A stretch of DNA of 64,000 nucleotides from a virus. The notes under the pieces are model-generated. The model was not told the origin of the DNA and searched no databases. It was given only the letters and a program-made list of their open reading frames with translations. The stretch lies in the IMG/VR virus record IMGVR_UViG_3300021598_001001, positions 98,061 to 162,060 of that record, one strand, 5' to 3'. Both the position numbers and the translations under genes were made by a program. Of this stretch, positions 62,068 through 64,000 are shown one piece after another. Numbering within the stretch: the first letter of the stretch is position 1; every line of letters begins with the position of its first letter.

Positions 62068-62718
62068 ATGAAACTAATTACCGAAGAAGTAACGAATGTA
62101 AAAATTATCACTGAAGGAAAAGGTGATAATAAAAAACTTTATATTGAAGGAGTATTTCTCCAAGGAGAAATTAAAAACCGTAATGGGAGAATGTATCCCA
62201 TCACTGTTCTCTCTCGTGAGGTTGATCGTTATAATGAACAGTTTGTATCTAAAGGTCGCGCTTTAGGAGAACTCGGACACCCCGATGGTCCTACTGTAAA
62301 CCTTGATCGTGTTTCACATAAAATCACTTCTCTCACTCAAGAGGGAAATAATTTTATCGGTAAAGCACAAATTTTGAATACTCCAATGGGAAAAATTGCA
62401 TCCTCACTTCTTGATGAAGGTGTAATGCTTGGCGTTTCTTCTCGTGGTGTTGGTTCACTCCAAACAACTAGTGAAGGTCACAAAGTAGTTGGTGAAGATT
62501 TTATGCTTGCTACTGCAGCTGATATCGTCGCTGATCCTTCTGCTCCAGATGCTTTTGTTTCTGGAATCATGGAAGGAAAAGAGTGGGTTTGGGAAGGTGG
62601 AATCCTTCGTGAACAACTCGTTTCAAAAACTCAAAAGAGAATTAATACTCTTGTTGATCAAAGAAGACTTGATGAACAGAAGTTAAATCTGTTTAATGAG
62701 TTTTTATCAAATCTATAA
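62068..62718 (+). CDS. 21: Prohead core protease gp21
   Basis: 216 aa (T4 gp21 is 212). A serine protease of the phage prohead-protease fold that cuts scaffold and shell proteins during head maturation. The conserved features are NGRMYPITVLSREVDRY (residues 39-55), LGELGHPDG with the likely catalytic His at 71, and GVMLGVSSRGVGSL with the likely nucleophilic Ser at 124 or 125. The spacing of about 54 residues matches the His85/Ser140 pair of T4. VADPSAPDAFVSGIMEGKEW follows. The C-terminal helix (RINTLVDQRRLDEQKLNLFN) is removed on self-processing in T4. Starts 5 bases after the gene before it. Confidence 0.94.
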   Translation: MKLITEEVTNVKIITEGKGDNKKLYIEGVFLQGEIKNRNGRMYPITVLSREVDRYNEQFVSKGRALGELGHPDGPTVNLDRVSHKITSLTQEGNNFIGKAQILNTPMGKIASSLLDEGVMLGVSSRGVGSLQTTSEGHKVVGEDFMLATAADIVADPSAPDAFVSGIMEGKEWVWEGGILREQLVSKTQKRINTLVDQRRLDEQKLNLFNEFLSNL

Positions 62719-62720
62719 AT

Positions 62721-62732
62721 TATAAATAAATA
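62721..62732 (+). promoter_or_regulatory. Late-promoter boxes TATAAATA/AATAAATA before gp22
   Basis: TATAAATAAATA gives an exact TATAAATA (62721-62728) and an overlapping AATAAATA (62725-62732), 31-42 bases before the gp22 ATG. Confidence 0.65.
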
Positions 62733-62763
62733 CAGATTATACAAAGGTAATCGGAGAGTACAA

Positions 62764-63939
62764 ATGTCCCGTGGTAAGAATTTACAAGAAATGGAAACCG
62801 GCACTTCACAATCCAAAACTGCTGTAAACGCTAATGCAGCTGCAGCAGAAGCACCACACAAGAGTGCAACCCCTGTTGCAACTCCTGGACAAACTGGTGC
62901 TTGGGAAGATCTTGGCGGTCCAACCCCAGAAAACAGTCGTCCAGATGACAACTCAAATACTTTAAAAACTCCAGGTGCAACCCTGAAGCAAGTTAAAGAT
63001 GTTGTCAATGCTAAAGCTGCTGCAGCTGAAGCTCCTCAAACTTCTGCAACTCCTGTTTCAACACCAGGTCAAGGTGGTGGAATGAAGGAAGAAGTAGAAG
63101 AAGATGAGGATCTAGTTGAAGAAGAAGAAACTGAAGCGACTGAAGAAGAAACAGAAGCAACAGAAGAATCTGAAGAGGGTGCTGAAGAAGTGGTAGAAGA
63201 AGATGTAGATTCTATCATTGAAGAGGATGTAAATGCTCTCCTATCTGGCGAAGAAGAACTCTCCGAAGAGTTTAAAGAAAAGGCAAAGCTTGTATTTGAA
63301 GCTGCCCTTCACGCCAAAACAAAAGAAATTCAATCAGTAATGGAAGAGCACTATGCTACTGCTCTTGCAGAAGAGGTTGAAGAAATTAAACTAGAACTAA
63401 CCGAGCGTGTTGATTCATACCTAGAGTATGTTGCATCCGAATGGTTAGAAGAAAATGCTCTCGCAGTTGAAAGTGGTCTCAAAACTGAGATCACCGAGTC
63501 CTTCATCAATGGTATGAAGGGACTTTTTGAAGCACATTATGTATCAATGCCTGAAGAGAAATATGATGTTCTAGAGAGCATGGTAGAAAAACTTGATGAA
63601 ATGGAGACAAAACTCAACGAGCAAATTCAAAGAAATATTGCTCTTAACAAGAAACTTGCAGAATCTGCTGCTGACAGCATTTTCAATCAGGTTTCCGAGG
63701 GTCTCGCTCTTTCCCAAAAGGATAAGCTTGCAAGCCTCGTAGAAAGTGTTGAGTTTGAGAGTGAAGATGACTATTACCAGAAACTGGTAACTCTTAGGGA
63801 GTCTTATTTCCCAAGAAATGCTGGTATTCCAGCAAACGAGACGGAAAATCTATCAGAAGAAGCGAATTTCCAAGAGGTGACTCATTCACCTTCTATGGAC
63901 GCTTATTTGCGTGCGCTTTCCAACGTTGCTAAAAAGTGA
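62764..63939 (+). CDS. 22: Prohead scaffold protein gp22
   Basis: 391 aa (T4 gp22 is 269). The major internal core around which gp23 assembles, later cut up by gp21. The N-terminus carries two copies of an Ala-rich unit (NANAAAAEAPHKSATPVATP near 21 and NAKAAAAEAPQTSATPVSTP near 82), then a very acidic stretch (EEETEATEEETEATEESEE, residues about 118-140). From about 150 on it is helical and coiled-coil-like (EEFKEKAKLVFEAALHAKTK, FINGMKGLFEAHYVSMPEEK, DEMETKLNEQIQRNIALNKK), as expected of a scaffold. The C-terminal VTHSPSMDAYLRALSN is a conserved end. gp23 should begin right at the window end. Confidence 0.93.
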   Translation: MSRGKNLQEMETGTSQSKTAVNANAAAAEAPHKSATPVATPGQTGAWEDLGGPTPENSRPDDNSNTLKTPGATLKQVKDVVNAKAAAAEAPQTSATPVSTPGQGGGMKEEVEEDEDLVEEEETEATEEETEATEESEEGAEEVVEEDVDSIIEEDVNALLSGEEELSEEFKEKAKLVFEAALHAKTKEIQSVMEEHYATALAEEVEEIKLELTERVDSYLEYVASEWLEENALAVESGLKTEITESFINGMKGLFEAHYVSMPEEKYDVLESMVEKLDEMETKLNEQIQRNIALNKKLAESAADSIFNQVSEGLALSQKDKLASLVESVEFESEDDYYQKLVTLRESYFPRNAGIPANETENLSEEANFQEVTHSPSMDAYLRALSNVAKK

Positions 63940-63982
63940 TTTTTAGATAATACTCAAACCGCAGTTCAACAACACTTTTAAC

Positions 63983-64000
63983 AGAGGTATTAAAAACAAA
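63983..64000 (+). promoter_or_regulatory. Probable ribosome-binding site of gp23 (gene lies outside)
   Basis: AGAGG (63983-63987) in the leader ACAGAGGTATTAAAAACAAA resembles the gp19 leader (CCGAGGTAAAAACA then ATG). The last base could be the A of the gp23 ATG, so only the leader of the major capsid gene would be in the window. This is an inference from T4-like gene order. Confidence 0.5.

Noticed and set aside
1-64000. tRNA genes, integrase, insertion sequences and photosynthesis or other host-derived metabolic genes
   Set aside because: Looked for and not seen; the window is almost entirely structural genes plus small unknowns.

Overview
The window is the virion-structure half of a T4-like cyanophage (a myovirus of marine or freshwater Synechococcus/Prochlorococcus), read almost wholly from the + strand. 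The basis is gene order and protein motifs: gp25-gp6-gp7-like-gp8, then gp13-gp14-gp15-gp16-gp17-gp18-gp19-gp20-(gp67-like)-gp21-gp22, ending at the probable first base of gp23. The AT-rich structural genes, late-promoter-like AATAAATA boxes and cyanophage-type giant fibre proteins fit this. No tRNA, CRISPR array, insertion sequence or host-derived metabolic gene was seen.

Bases 1-3112 are an accessory block of tiny genes (about 40-80 aa). Its base composition is visibly less AT-rich than the rest. It has sigma70-type promoters and two non-coding stretches. The longer one (1238-1830) carries six exact TTTTCCACA boxes, which is the cyanobacterial DnaA-box sequence, inside two large inverted repeats, followed by a textbook TTGACA-17-TATAAT promoter. 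This looks like an origin or DnaA-binding region and is the most unexpected feature here. A small gene just downstream (1831-2066) appears to be broken by a one-base frameshift.

Bases 3157-5067 hold a GT-A-type glycosyltransferase-like gene and five small conserved-looking unknowns. Bases 5108-29817 are the baseplate module: gp25, gp6, a 4372-aa gp7-like protein, gp8 and a 2560-aa DUF4815-like protein. The giant proteins are mosaics of small beta modules that recur in gp8, gp14, gp15 and the fibre. The 4372-aa protein also has a YHYH-like domain and a C-terminal propeller-like region.

Bases 29820-48459 are the appendage module: small fibre-associated proteins, a 755-aa Gly-rich repeat protein and a very large tail fibre. 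The fibre has an Mtd_N-like start, a long SYTN/ANI/GII repeat array, a beta-helix interrupted by Cys-containing helical repeats, pyocin-knob and TGNVTGN regions, and a C-terminal S74 chaperone. It is split into two reading frames at 36300 by what looks like a 26-base loss inside the repeat array.

A strong terminator (48473-48503) separates the fibre from the neck/packaging/head module (48504-63939). That module builds the neck (gp13, gp14, gp15), packages DNA (gp16, gp17 with three genes between them), makes the tail sheath and tube (gp18, gp19) and makes the prohead (portal gp20, core gp67-like, protease gp21, scaffold gp22). AATAAATA-type boxes stand before most late transcription groups, often overlapping the upstream stop codon.
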